Position numbers and translations under genes: made by a program. From positions 56,445-120,444 of the forward strand of contig DJEW01000039.1 of NCBI GenBank assembly GCA_002431965.1: a DNA stretch of 64,000 bases. The letters are read 5' to 3'. The stretch is from Clostridiales bacterium UBA5888. GTDB lineage: Bacteria; Bacillota; Clostridia; Oscillospirales; Oscillospiraceae. A model generated the notes under the pieces. That model saw only the letters and a list, made by a program, of their open reading frames with translations, did not search any database and was not told the origin of the DNA. Of this stretch, positions 6,692 to 16,175 are shown piece by piece (within the stretch, counting starts at the first letter, position 1; the number at the start of each line of letters is the position of its first letter).

Positions 6692-9600
6692 TTACATTTC
6701 AAAGAGGTTTATCTGGTTGCTCTCCGGCATGTCGCCGAGCGCGCCCAGCTCCCTGAGCGCGTCAAGATGGGTCTGGCTGACCTTGGGGCAGGCAGCGCCG
6801 AGCTCCTGCACGGAGATGAACGTTTTCCCCAGCGTTTTCACGCGGGCAAGGTCGATGGCGGCCGTCTCGCCGAGGCCGGGAATGGACACGAACGGCGGGC
6901 GGAGCCTCCCGTCGGAGGTGATGGCAAAGCGTGTCGCCTCGGACTCATAGAGATCTATCGGCGCGAACTCGAACCCTCGCATATTGAACTCATACACCGC
7001 CTCCAGCGTCACGAGAAGATCCTCCTCGTTTGCCGAGAGCGGGCGCTTTTTCATGTTGTTTATGTTGCGGCGCACCTCGTCCGCGCCGCCGCACATGAGC
7101 TTCGCGTCGAAGCCGCCCTTCTGACTGCGCCGGTAGAAGTACGCCGAATAGAACGCGAGGGGCTTGTGCACCTTGAACCATGCAATGCGGAACGCCATCA
7201 TCACATATGCCACGGCATGCGCCTTCGGGAAGAGATATGCAATCTTGCGGCAGGACTCGATATACCACTCCGGTACGCCGCGCTCGCGCATCTGCTGCTC
7301 CGCGTCGCCCGGGAACTCCCCGCTCTTTTTCACCTTGCCCTTGCGCACCGCCTCCATCGTCTTGAACGCAAGTGCCGGAGCCATGCCCACGGAAATGAGG
7401 TATATCATAATATCGTCGCGGCAGCCCACCGCCTCGTTGACCGTTGCCGTGCCGCTTGTGACAAGGTCGCGGATGTTGCCGGCCCACACGTCCGTGCCAT
7501 GGCTGAAGCCGGAAAGACGGATGAGCGTGTCAAACTGCTTTGGCTGTGTGTCAACAAGCATCTGGCGGGTGAACGGCGTGCCGAACTCCGGCACGCCAAT
7601 CGAGCCGGTCTTGCCGATGATGGGGTCGTCGTCCGGCAGCCCCAGCGCCGCGGGCGAGGTGAAAATGGACATGGTCTCAGGATCCGACAGCGAGATCTCC
7701 TTTGCGTCCACCCGCTCGCCCAGCTGCTCGGAGAGATCCTCCATCATGCGTATCATCGTCGGGTCATCATGCCCAAGCTCGTCGAGCTTGAGGAGGTTTG
7801 CCTCCATGCAGTGGTATTCAAAATGCGTGGTGATTATATCGCTGTTGGGGTCGTCCGCAGGATGCTGCACGGGGCAGAAATCCGTGATGTCCTTGTCCTG
7901 CGGCACAACGACAAGCCCGCCCGGGTGCTGCCCCGTCGTGCGCTTTATGCCGACAAGCCCCTGCGCGAGGCGGTTCTCCTCCGCCTTGCTCGCTTTTATG
8001 CCGCGCTCCTCAAGATACTTTTTCACGTAGCCGTAGGCGGTCTTCTCCGCGAGCGTGCCGATCGTACCGGCGCGGAAGACATGGTCCGAGCCGAAGAGCG
8101 TCTCCGTGTATTTATGCGCCTTCGCCTGATACTCGCCGGAGAAGTTGAGGTCTATATCCGGGGTCTTCTCGTTGCCGGGGAAGCCCAGAAACGTCTCGAA
8201 CGGGATGTTGAATCCGTCCCGGCGCATACGCGCGCCGCATTCGGGGCAGTCCTTTTCCGGCATGTCCGCGCCGCAGCCGTAGCTGCCGTCAAGTATGAAC
8301 TCGCTGTGGCGGCACTTCGGGCAGACGTAGTGCGGCGGGAGGGAGTTGACCTCCGTAATGCCGGACATGTACGCCACGATCGACGAGCCGACCGACCCGC
8401 GTGAGCCGACGAGGTAGCCGTTTTCAAGCGAGTTTTCCACAAGCTTCTGCGCGGACATGTATATAACGTCGTAATTATGGTCAAGTATGGTGTTGAGCTC
8501 GACGTCCACGCGCTCCTGCACCAGCTTCGGCGGATTATCGCCGTAGATGCGGTGCATCTTGTCATACACAAGGGTCTTGAGCTGCTCTGCGGAGTTTTCT
8601 ATCCGCGGCGGGAACAGCTCCTTCGGCAGAAGCTCTATCTCCTCCACCTGATCGGCGATGGCGCGGGTGTTGGTGATGACGACCTCCCTTGCCGTCTCCT
8701 CGCCGAGATACATGAATTCCTGCACCATCTCGTCCGTCGTTCGGAAGAAGATCGGGCAGCCGCGGTCCGCGTCGGAGAATTTTTTCGCCGCTTGGAGGAT
8801 CTTGCGGTACTGCTCGTCCTCCGCGTCCATAAAGTGCACGTCCGACGCGGCGATCACGGGCTTATTGAGCTTTCTTCCAAGATTGAGTATCGTGCGGTTA
8901 TAATCCTCCAGTACGCTTCTGTCACGCACTTTGCCGTTATCTATGAGAAAAGCGTTGTTGCATATCGGCTGTATCTCAAGATAGTCGTAGAACGACGCTA
9001 TCTTTTCCAGCTCTCTTGCGCCCGCCCCCTTCATCACCGCGCTGTAAAGCTCGCCCATGCCGCAGGCAGAGCCGACAAGAATGCCCTCCCGGTGCTGTAT
9101 GAGCAGGCTTTTGGGTATATTGGGCGTGCGGTGAAAGTGCTTGAGGTAGGACTGCGAGATCATTTCATAGAGATTTTTCAGCCCGGTGCGGTTTTTTACC
9201 AGAAGCACCATATGATAGGTCTTGGCAATATCCGTGCGGCGGAGGGAATGATAGATGCGCTCAATATCGTCCACAGTCTTTGCGCCCTGCGCGCGCAGCA
9301 TCGGGATGAACTTGTCCATCATCCGCGCCACGACCATGGCGTCGTCTGAGGCGCGGTGGTGGTTGAACTGCGGCAGACCGAGGTGGTTTGACACAATGTC
9401 CAGCTTGAAGCGCTTGAGCTCCGGCAAAAGCGCCTGCGCAAGCGCGAGCGTGTCCATAAACACCGGCGAAAAGCGCAGCCCCTGCCGGTTCGCCGCCGCC
9501 GTCATGAATCCCACGTCGAAATGCGCGTTGTGCGCGATTATGGGGCGATCTCCCACAAAGTCCATGAACATTTCCATGGCGGTCTTCTCTTCGGGCGCGC

Positions 9601-10717
9601 CGGCGACGTCGCTGTCGCGTATGCCGGTGAGCTTTGTGATGTCGGGCGGGATGTGCATTTTCGGGTCTACAAAGGTGTTGAATTCCTTTATAACGTTCCC
9701 GCCGGAAAAGAGCACCGCGCCGATCTCCGTCATGCGGTCGTTCATGGCGTTTAGCCCCGTTGTCTCTATGTCGAACGCCACAAACTCCGCGTCAAGCGGA
9801 AGGCTCGACTTTCCGATGACGGCGCTGTTGCCGTCCATATCGTTGTAATAGTACGCTTCGAGACCGTAAATTATCTTCACGCCCTCTTTTTTACCGGCTT
9901 TCCACATATCCGGGAACGCCTGCGCAACGCCGTGATCCGTCACGGCGACGGCGGGCATGCCCCAGTACGCCGCGCGCTTGACGACGGCGGCGGGATCGGT
10001 GAGCGCATCCATCGCGGAAAACCGGGTGTGCAGATGCAGCTCCACGCGCTTTTCCGGCGCGTTGTCGGGGCGGACGGTTTTCTTCGTGCGCGCAATGTTC
10101 CGCGGGTCCATGACAAGGTCGTCGTCGTACTTTGAATATATTATCTCGCCCTGCACGGTCAGATGATCGCCCACGGCGACGGCGGCGATGACTCTCTTGT
10201 CGTCGTCCGCGCGGAAATAGCGCGACACGCGCACGGAGTTTGTGCGATCCGTCATGTCAAAGCACAGCACGCCTCCGCCGTTTTGCAGGGTGCGGCTCGT
10301 CACGGCGACAACGTCGCCCTCTATGGTTATTTTCCCGGATTCAAGCGTGACAGTGCTCATTGGAACGCTCTTCTGCTTTATTGCCCTGCCGTAGAGCACA
10401 TCCCCGGCAATGCTGCCTCCGGCACTCTTTGGTGCGCCGGGCGCGGCCGGCGCCGGGCGCGGCGCGGTCTTCGGCGCGGGGTAGTCCGCGTCTATCACAG
10501 CGGAGCTGAGCGCAAACACCCGGCGGATATGCTCGCCGAGCTGCACGTTCTCCGCCGGGGACGGCATCGCGGCAAACCACGCGGACACGGTCATGCATTT
10601 TGTCTGCGCCTCTATCCGCACTTCCTTGACGTAAGCCTTGTCCAGTCCCCCGGCATAGCCCGAGAGCGCCTCGCATTCGGGGAATATCGTGAGAAAGGGG
10701 GTATGCTGCTCGCTCAT
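6692..10717 (-). CDS. polC: DNA polymerase III alpha subunit, Gram-positive type (PolC)
   Basis: 1341 residues, slightly shorter than B. subtilis PolC (1437). This is the replicative polymerase with built-in proofreading. In order: OB-like N-terminal part; PHP domain (HLHTRFSAMDAL near 226); DEDDh 3'-5' exonuclease (FDIETTGLNAMNDRMTEIG near 316); zinc finger (CPKC near 799, CPECG); polymerase core with DIDLNFSGEYQ near 856; thumb and HhH region. Start ATG 10717 shares its first bases with the ispG stop (ATGA), with GGCGGAGAG upstream, so translation is coupled. It is the last gene of the long housekeeping run. Confidence 0.97.
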   Translation of the reverse strand: MSEQHTPFLTIFPECEALSGYAGGLDKAYVKEVRIEAQTKCMTVSAWFAAMPSPAENVQLGEHIRRVFALSSAVIDADYPAPKTAPRPAPAAPGAPKSAGGSIAGDVLYGRAIKQKSVPMSTVTLESGKITIEGDVVAVTSRTLQNGGGVLCFDMTDRTNSVRVSRYFRADDDKRVIAAVAVGDHLTVQGEIIYSKYDDDLVMDPRNIARTKKTVRPDNAPEKRVELHLHTRFSAMDALTDPAAVVKRAAYWGMPAVAVTDHGVAQAFPDMWKAGKKEGVKIIYGLEAYYYNDMDGNSAVIGKSSLPLDAEFVAFDIETTGLNAMNDRMTEIGAVLFSGGNVIKEFNTFVDPKMHIPPDITKLTGIRDSDVAGAPEEKTAMEMFMDFVGDRPIIAHNAHFDVGFMTAAANRQGLRFSPVFMDTLALAQALLPELKRFKLDIVSNHLGLPQFNHHRASDDAMVVARMMDKFIPMLRAQGAKTVDDIERIYHSLRRTDIAKTYHMVLLVKNRTGLKNLYEMISQSYLKHFHRTPNIPKSLLIQHREGILVGSACGMGELYSAVMKGAGARELEKIASFYDYLEIQPICNNAFLIDNGKVRDRSVLEDYNRTILNLGRKLNKPVIAASDVHFMDAEDEQYRKILQAAKKFSDADRGCPIFFRTTDEMVQEFMYLGEETAREVVITNTRAIADQVEEIELLPKELFPPRIENSAEQLKTLVYDKMHRIYGDNPPKLVQERVDVELNTILDHNYDVIYMSAQKLVENSLENGYLVGSRGSVGSSIVAYMSGITEVNSLPPHYVCPKCRHSEFILDGSYGCGADMPEKDCPECGARMRRDGFNIPFETFLGFPGNEKTPDIDLNFSGEYQAKAHKYTETLFGSDHVFRAGTIGTLAEKTAYGYVKKYLEERGIKASKAEENRLAQGLVGIKRTTGQHPGGLVVVPQDKDITDFCPVQHPADDPNSDIITTHFEYHCMEANLLKLDELGHDDPTMIRMMEDLSEQLGERVDAKEISLSDPETMSIFTSPAALGLPDDDPIIGKTGSIGVPEFGTPFTRQMLVDTQPKQFDTLIRLSGFSHGTDVWAGNIRDLVTSGTATVNEAVGCRDDIMIYLISVGMAPALAFKTMEAVRKGKVKKSGEFPGDAEQQMRERGVPEWYIESCRKIAYLFPKAHAVAYVMMAFRIAWFKVHKPLAFYSAYFYRRSQKGGFDAKLMCGGADEVRRNINNMKKRPLSANEEDLLVTLEAVYEFNMRGFEFAPIDLYESEATRFAITSDGRLRPPFVSIPGLGETAAIDLARVKTLGKTFISVQELGAACPKVSQTHLDALRELGALGDMPESNQINLFEM

Positions 10718-11784
10718 GTTTTCTCTCCGCCGTCGCTCTCTATGAGCGCTATGAGCGCATCGCACAGCTCGTCATACGGATATGTACCCAGCACCTGCCC
10801 TTTTTTGAACAGTATGCCCTTGTTCTTCCCGCCCGCTATGCCGTAATCCGCCTCGCGCGCCTCGCCAGGACCGTTGACGACGCAGCCCATCACCGCAACG
10901 GTGATGTCCCTGTCTATATCGCGCACAAGGCTCTCCACGCGGCCGGCAAGCGAGATGAGGTCTATCTCCGTCCTTCCGCAGGTCGGGCAGGACACAAAGC
11001 GCACGCCGCCCCGGCGCACGCCCGCAGCCTTCAGGATGGCAATGCCTGTGCTGACCTCGCGCACGGGGTCGGCGGTGAGCGACACGCGCACCGTGTTGCC
11101 GATCCCCTCGCACAAAAGCGTGCCTATGCCGACGGCGGACTGGATAGTGCCGTTCCACTCCGTGCCCGTCTCGGTCACGCCGAGATGCAGCGGATAGTCA
11201 AAGCGCTCCGCCGCCATGCGGTAGGACGCGACAGTCAGCGGCACGGAGGACGCCTTCATTGAAAGGCAGATGTCGTGAAAATCAAACTTCTCCAGCAGCG
11301 CGGCGTGTCCCGCGGCGCTCTCCACCATCGCCTCCGGGCAGGGATGCCCGTACTTCTCCAGAAGCCGCGGCTCAAGGCTGCCCGCATTCACGCCGATGCG
11401 TATGGGTATATTTCTCGCGCGGCAGGCGTCGGCGACGGCTTTCACGTTCTCCTCGCCACCGATGTTGCCGGGGTTGATGCGTATTTTGTCTATGCCGCGC
11501 GCGGCGGCTTCCAGTGCAAGGCGGTAATCAAAATGTATGTCCGCCACAAGCGGCATATCCACCCGCTCCTTTATCGCTGAAACGGCGCGCGCCGACGCCA
11601 TATCGGGGATGGCAATGCGCACAATGTCGCACCCGGCAGCCTTCATCGCCTTTATCTGCGCCGCGGTCGCCTCCACATCCCATGTCTTTGTGTTGCACAT
11701 CGACTGCACGGACACGTCCGCGCCGCCGCCCACGGCGACGCCGCCCACGTTTATTTTTCTTGTTGCGTCTCTTTTATTGTTCAT
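10714..11784 (-). CDS. ispG: (E)-4-hydroxy-3-methylbut-2-enyl-diphosphate synthase (flavodoxin type)
   Basis: 356 residues. GcpE/IspG reduces MEcPP to HMBPP in the MEP isoprenoid pathway using a 4Fe-4S cluster. The N-terminal TIM barrel (VQSMCNTKTWDV, ADIHFDYRLAL, INPGNIGG) and C-terminal cluster domain with SCPTCGR and VMGCVVNGPGEA are intact; these Cys are the cluster ligands. ATG 11784 overlaps the rseP stop by four bases (ATGA) and its own stop overlaps polC. dxr, three genes upstream, belongs to the same pathway. Confidence 0.97.
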   Translation of the reverse strand: MNNKRDATRKINVGGVAVGGGADVSVQSMCNTKTWDVEATAAQIKAMKAAGCDIVRIAIPDMASARAVSAIKERVDMPLVADIHFDYRLALEAAARGIDKIRINPGNIGGEENVKAVADACRARNIPIRIGVNAGSLEPRLLEKYGHPCPEAMVESAAGHAALLEKFDFHDICLSMKASSVPLTVASYRMAAERFDYPLHLGVTETGTEWNGTIQSAVGIGTLLCEGIGNTVRVSLTADPVREVSTGIAILKAAGVRRGGVRFVSCPTCGRTEIDLISLAGRVESLVRDIDRDITVAVMGCVVNGPGEAREADYGIAGGKNKGILFKKGQVLGTYPYDELCDALIALIESDGGEKT

Positions 11785-12839
11785 TTTGTCACTATCCTGA
11801 CTATATCATTGAACATCACGTATGCCATAAGCGCCAGCAGCAGCACCATGCCTGCGGCGTGTATATAGCCCTCATACTTCGGGTCAAGATGCTTTTTCGT
11901 TATCCGCTCTATCACCCACGTCACAAGAAGCAGAAAAACTCTCCCGCCGTCGAGCGCGGGTATGGGCAGCATATTCATTATTGCAAGATTGACCGCGATG
12001 AACGCGCCGAGATAGAGAATATCCAGTATCGCGTCCGTCGTACTCGCCGCGCTTTCGCCCGTCTGCGCCATCATGTCTACGATGCCGACGGGACCGGCCA
12101 TGTCGTTGACCGTCACCTGTCCTTCAAAAAGCTGCTCCAGCCCCATCCAGACCCAGCGCGAAAACTCCATGGTCGTGTTCCATGAATAGCGCAGCTTGTT
12201 TATAAGCGTTCCCTCGTCATAGCCGAAGTAAAACCCGTACATTTTCCGCTCCTGCCCCTCGTACTCCACGGGGACGAGCCTGAAATCCTCCAGCTCCACG
12301 CGCTTTCCGTCGCGGCGTACAACGATGTCATACGTTCCGTCGCCGCGCGAGAGAAAATCGGCAATGTCGCTGTATTGGTAGATGCGCCGCCCGTCGATGC
12401 TGAGTATCCTGTCGCCCGCCTGAAATCCGTCCGCGCCCTCATAAGGGCAGCCGTCCATAAACCCCTCTATGACCGGGGCGCGAAAGCCCGTGGCGGAGGC
12501 GTATATGCAAAGGACGATCACAAGCCCCAGCACAAAATTCATGAACGATCCCGCCGCGAGGATGATAAGCCGCTTCCAGACGCTCTGGCTCGTGAAAGCG
12601 CGCGGGTCGTCGGACGCTTCGTCCTCCCCCGCCATGGCGCAGAAGCCGCCTACGGGCACGGCGCGCAGAGAATAGAGCGTTTCGCCCTTCTGCTTTTTCA
12701 CAAGCGCCGGTCCCATGCCGATGGCGAATTCCTCCACCCGCACGCCGCAGAGCTTTGCGGCGGTAAAGTGCCCGAATTCATGAACGGCGATGAGCACGCC
12801 GAAGAGAAGTATTGCAAGAAGAATGTAGATAATGGTCAT
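11781..12839 (-). CDS. rseP: RIP (site-2) metalloprotease RseP/RasP
   Basis: 352 residues. M50 intramembrane zinc protease, which cuts anti-sigma factors and leftover signal peptides within the membrane. HEFGH (20-24) in the first membrane helix holds zinc. A PDZ domain (about 115-190, DGFQAGDRILSIDG) follows. MNMLPIPALDGG in the C-terminal half supplies the third ligand, before two final membrane helices. Overlaps ispG by four bases and lies 44 bases after dxr. Confidence 0.95.
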   Translation of the reverse strand: MTIIYILLAILLFGVLIAVHEFGHFTAAKLCGVRVEEFAIGMGPALVKKQKGETLYSLRAVPVGGFCAMAGEDEASDDPRAFTSQSVWKRLIILAAGSFMNFVLGLVIVLCIYASATGFRAPVIEGFMDGCPYEGADGFQAGDRILSIDGRRIYQYSDIADFLSRGDGTYDIVVRRDGKRVELEDFRLVPVEYEGQERKMYGFYFGYDEGTLINKLRYSWNTTMEFSRWVWMGLEQLFEGQVTVNDMAGPVGIVDMMAQTGESAASTTDAILDILYLGAFIAVNLAIMNMLPIPALDGGRVFLLLVTWVIERITKKHLDPKYEGYIHAAGMVLLLALMAYVMFNDIVRIVTK

Positions 12840-12883
12840 AAATCAAAGCTCTCCATAGGGTCAGCGGAAAAGTCCGGCAAGCG

Positions 12884-14035
12884 TCAGTTGCTGCCGTACT
12901 TTTCCTTTACAAAGCGCCGCGCCGCAGCGTCCGCGCCGATTATCGCGTCAAGATCCGCGCCGTGGATGACGCCGACGGCTTCTATTGCCTCCGCCGCGCA
13001 GTCATAAATGCGGTTGTAGCCGAGCTTATGGTCAAGAAACAGCCGCACCGCCTCCTCGTTCGCCGCGCTCATCACGCAGCCCGCGGTACCGCCCGTGCGC
13101 GCTGCATCCATCGCCAGCGCAAGACATGGGGTGTTCACAAGATCGGGGGCGAAAAAGCTGAGGTCGGCGAGATTATAAAAGTCGAGCCGGTCGCACACGG
13201 CGTCCACGCGCTCAGGGTAGCTGAGCGCGAGCTGGATCGGCAGGCGCATATCCTGCGCGCCAAGCTGGGCTATCACCGTGCCGTCAACAAGCTCTACCAT
13301 AGAGTGTATGACGCTCTGCGGGTGGATTACCACCTGTATATCGTCCGGGCTGACGGAAAAGAGGTGCATCGCCTCTATAAACTCAAGCCCCTTGTTCATC
13401 ATCGTCGCGCTGTCTACGGATATTTTCGCGCCCATATTCCAGTTGGGGTGCTTGACCGCCTGCTCGGGCGTAACGTTCTCCAGCTCCGCTCGCGCCTTGC
13501 CGCGGAACGGTCCGCCGCTGCCCGTCAGCAGGAGCTTTTTCACTTCGCTCTTCCCGCGCCCCATGAGGCACTGGAAGATGGCGGAGTGCTCGGAATCGAC
13601 GGGGACGATCTCCGCCCCGCGTTCCGCCGCGCGCTTCATGACGATCTCGCCCGCGCACACAAGCGTCTCCTTATTTGCCAGCGCGATGCGCTTTTTCGCG
13701 TCTATCGCGGCAAGCGTCGGGCGCAGCCCGATGGCGCCGGACACGGCGGTGACGACGCAGTCCGCCGCGTCGAGCGTCGCCGCCTCAATAAGCCCTTCTA
13801 TGCCCGAGCCGACGCGGATATCCGTATCCGCCACGGCGATTCTGAAATCCTTTGCGGCGCGCTCATCGTACACGGCGACGAATTGCGGCTTGAGCCGCCG
13901 CGCCTGCTCTTCCAGCAGCGTCACGCTCCTCGACGCCGCCAGCGCCGCCACGGGCATACCCATATGCTCCGCCACATCGACGCTCTGCCGCCCGATGGAG
14001 CCGGTGCTGCCCAGTATTGAAACGGATCTTACCAT
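12884..14035 (-). CDS. dxr: 1-deoxy-D-xylulose-5-phosphate reductoisomerase
   Basis: 383 residues. Converts DXP to MEP with NADPH, the committed step of the MEP pathway. GSTGSIGRQ (NADPH loop), ANKETLVCAG, PVDSEHSAIFQ and the flexible-loop segment KHPNWNMGAKISVDSATMMNKGLE are all present. ATG 14041 (MKM) is possible, but AGGAG stands only two bases before it and eight before ATG 14035, so I prefer 14035. The uppS stop is just upstream: cdsA, normally between uppS and dxr in Firmicutes, is absent here. Confidence 0.96.
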   Translation of the reverse strand: MVRSVSILGSTGSIGRQSVDVAEHMGMPVAALAASRSVTLLEEQARRLKPQFVAVYDERAAKDFRIAVADTDIRVGSGIEGLIEAATLDAADCVVTAVSGAIGLRPTLAAIDAKKRIALANKETLVCAGEIVMKRAAERGAEIVPVDSEHSAIFQCLMGRGKSEVKKLLLTGSGGPFRGKARAELENVTPEQAVKHPNWNMGAKISVDSATMMNKGLEFIEAMHLFSVSPDDIQVVIHPQSVIHSMVELVDGTVIAQLGAQDMRLPIQLALSYPERVDAVCDRLDFYNLADLSFFAPDLVNTPCLALAMDAARTGGTAGCVMSAANEEAVRLFLDHKLGYNRIYDCAAEAIEAVGVIHGADLDAIIGADAAARRFVKEKYGSN

Positions 14036-14048
14036 TTTCATCTCTCCT

Positions 14049-14789
14049 TCACGGATTCTTTACGCCGCCGTAGCGCCGGTCGCGGCGCTGAAACTCGGCG
14101 ATGGCGCGCTCAAGCTCGTCGGCGGTGAAGTCCGGCCAGAGCACGTCTGTGAAATAGAACTCGGAATAGGCGCACTGCCAGAGCAGAAAGTTTGATATGC
14201 GCATCTCCCCGCCCGGTCTGATGAGCAGATCCGGATCCGGTATACCCGCAGAGTACAGATACGCGCCGAAGCCCTCCTCCGTCAGCTCGCCCCGGGCGCG
14301 CCCTGCGGCATAATCCTCGGCGTAGCGGCGCGCCGCGTGGACGATCTCGTCCCTCCCGCCGTAGTTGAGGCAGATGTTCGCCTGAAATCCGTCGTAGTGC
14401 GCGCTTATCTCATTTGTGCGCGCTATCTCCGCCTGAAGCTCCGGCGAGAGCGCCGCCGCATCGCCAAGCACGCGCATTTTTATTTTATCCCGCTCCATCG
14501 TGGCTATCGCCTCTTTGAGGTATTTGTCCAGAAGCTTCATGATGGTCCCGACTTCCTCGGGCGGGCGTTTCCAGTTCTCGGTCGAAAAGGCGTAGACCGT
14601 CAGATAGTCCACGCCGATATTTTTGCAGTAGGTCGCAATGCGCCGGAACGTCTCCGCCCCTGCGGCATGACCCGCCGTGCGCGGCAGCCCGCGCTTTTTT
14701 GCCCAGCGCCCGTTGCCGTCGAGTATTATTGCAATATGACGGGGGAGACCGGATCTCTCCCGCTCCCCCGCCTTAACGGTTCCCGCCAT
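14049..14789 (-). CDS. uppS: Isoprenyl (undecaprenyl) diphosphate synthase
   Basis: 246 residues. Cis-prenyltransferase making undecaprenyl diphosphate, the carrier lipid for cell-wall precursors, from isopentenyl diphosphate. HIAIILDGNGRWAKKRG holds the Mg-binding Asp24. TVYAFSTENWKRP and DLLIRPGGEMRISNFLLWQ are the other family signatures. ATG 14789 follows GGAGGAAC. It lies 18 bases after frr, so it is in the same transcript. Confidence 0.97.
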   Translation of the reverse strand: MAGTVKAGERERSGLPRHIAIILDGNGRWAKKRGLPRTAGHAAGAETFRRIATYCKNIGVDYLTVYAFSTENWKRPPEEVGTIMKLLDKYLKEAIATMERDKIKMRVLGDAAALSPELQAEIARTNEISAHYDGFQANICLNYGGRDEIVHAARRYAEDYAAGRARGELTEEGFGAYLYSAGIPDPDLLIRPGGEMRISNFLLWQCAYSEFYFTDVLWPDFTADELERAIAEFQRRDRRYGGVKNP

Positions 14790-14807
14790 TATGTTCCTCC
14801 ATCCAGG

Positions 14808-15359
14808 TCAGATCTCGGTCAGCTCTTTATCCTTCTTGTCGGTTATCTTGTCTATCTCTTTAGTATAATCGTCGGTAAGCTTCTGGATGTCCTTCTCGGC
14901 TATTTTGTAGTCGTCCTCCGTTATCGCGGACGCCTTCTGCTGCTTTTTGAATTTGTCTATCGCGTCGCGGCGGATATTGCGTATGGCAATCTTCGCCTCC
15001 TCGCCGTACTTTCTCGTCTGCCTGACAAGCTCCTTGCGGCGCTCCTCCGTCAGCGGCGGAAACACCAGGCGCAGCATGCGCCCGTCATTCTGCGGGTTTA
15101 TGCCGAGATCCGAGGCGAGGATCGCCTTTTCTATGCCCTTGAGCACGGAAGCGTCCCACGGCTGGATAACCAGGGAGCGCGGATCGGGAGAGGCGATGGA
15201 CGCGACCTGCTGTATGGGCGTGGGCGAGCCGTAGTAGTCAACCTCGATCTGATCGAGCACGGAAGCGTTGGCGCGCCCGGCGCGGATCGTGGCAAGCTGA
15301 GCATCCAGCGCCTCGCAGGTTTTCTTCATTTTGCTTTCAAATTCCTGATAGTCAGACAT
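14808..15359 (-). CDS. frr: Ribosome recycling factor
   Basis: 183 residues, standard length. RRF splits post-termination ribosomes together with EF-G. Conserved LATIRAGRANASVLDQI, YYGSPTPIQQVASI, RSLVIQPWD, PPLTEERRKELV and the C-terminal helical bundle are present. ATG 15359 is preceded by GGAGG. Order pyrH-frr-uppS is the classic arrangement. Confidence 0.97.
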   Translation of the reverse strand: MSDYQEFESKMKKTCEALDAQLATIRAGRANASVLDQIEVDYYGSPTPIQQVASIASPDPRSLVIQPWDASVLKGIEKAILASDLGINPQNDGRMLRLVFPPLTEERRKELVRQTRKYGEEAKIAIRNIRRDAIDKFKKQQKASAITEDDYKIAEKDIQKLTDDYTKEIDKITDKKDKELTEI

Positions 15360-15434
15360 GGTTTTACCTCCGTTATATTATTGCATATCGTTTTTTGTCG
15401 TTTGTTAACCTGAACGGTCAATGGTGTAAACTTT

Positions 15435-16145
15435 TTATTTCACCGTCGTCCCCAGCTTTTCTCCCGCGAGCACCCGCCCGATATTCTCCGGCTCTGCCAG
15501 CGCAAAGACGATGAGGGGAATGCCGTTATCCATGGCAAGGCTCGTTGCGGTGGAGTCCATCACCGCAAGGTGGCGCGAGAGCACCTCGTCATAGCTTATC
15601 TCGTCAAACTTCACGGCAGAAGGATCGCGCCTGGGGTCGGCGGAATATACGCCGTCTATATTTTTTGCAAGAAGTATCGCGTCGGCGCTTATCTCCGCCG
15701 CACGCAGCGCCGCCGCAGTGTCCGTGGAGAAAAACGGCATACCCGTTCCGCAGCCGAACAGCACTATCTTCCCGCTCTCAAGGTATTCTATCGCCTTATT
15801 CGTGTCGTAGCGCTCGCCAACGCCCTGAATGTCCACCGCGGTCATCACGCGCGCGTCCGCGCCGAGCTGCCTGAACACATCCGCCACGGCAAGGCAGTTC
15901 ATCGCCGTTGCGAGCATGCCCATTCTGTCCGCGCTCACGCGCTCCACATGCCCCGCTCCGTCCTTCACGCCGCGCCAGAAGTTGCCCCCGCCGATGACGA
16001 TGCCGACCTGCACGCCGCGCTCTGCGCAGTCTCTGACAGCAGCGCACACGCGCGTGACAAAGTCAAAGTCAAACCCGGTCTTTTTCTCTGCCGCGAGCGC
16101 TTCCCCGCTGATCTTGATAAGTACGCGCTTATATATGCTGTTCAT
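15435..16145 (-). CDS. pyrH: UMP kinase
   Basis: 236 residues. Hexameric amino-acid-kinase-fold enzyme that phosphorylates UMP to UDP. VLIKISGEAL, GVQVGIVIGGGNFWRG, ADRMGMLATAMNCLAV and the VDGVYSADP-like KNIDGVYSADPRRDP are diagnostic. ATG 16145 follows GAGGAAGAG. It lies 30 bases after the DMT transporter gene on the same strand and 75 bases before frr; I see no clear promoter in that gap. Confidence 0.97.
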   Translation of the reverse strand: MNSIYKRVLIKISGEALAAEKKTGFDFDFVTRVCAAVRDCAERGVQVGIVIGGGNFWRGVKDGAGHVERVSADRMGMLATAMNCLAVADVFRQLGADARVMTAVDIQGVGERYDTNKAIEYLESGKIVLFGCGTGMPFFSTDTAAALRAAEISADAILLAKNIDGVYSADPRRDPSAVKFDEISYDEVLSRHLAVMDSTATSLAMDNGIPLIVFALAEPENIGRVLAGEKLGTTVK

Positions 16146-16175
16146 CGTTCTCTTCCTCGCTTATTCCGTATATCC

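Noticed and set aside
6662..8404. Long plus-strand reading frame (580 codons) opposite polC
   Set aside because: Antisense shadow of the conserved PolC polymerase domain.
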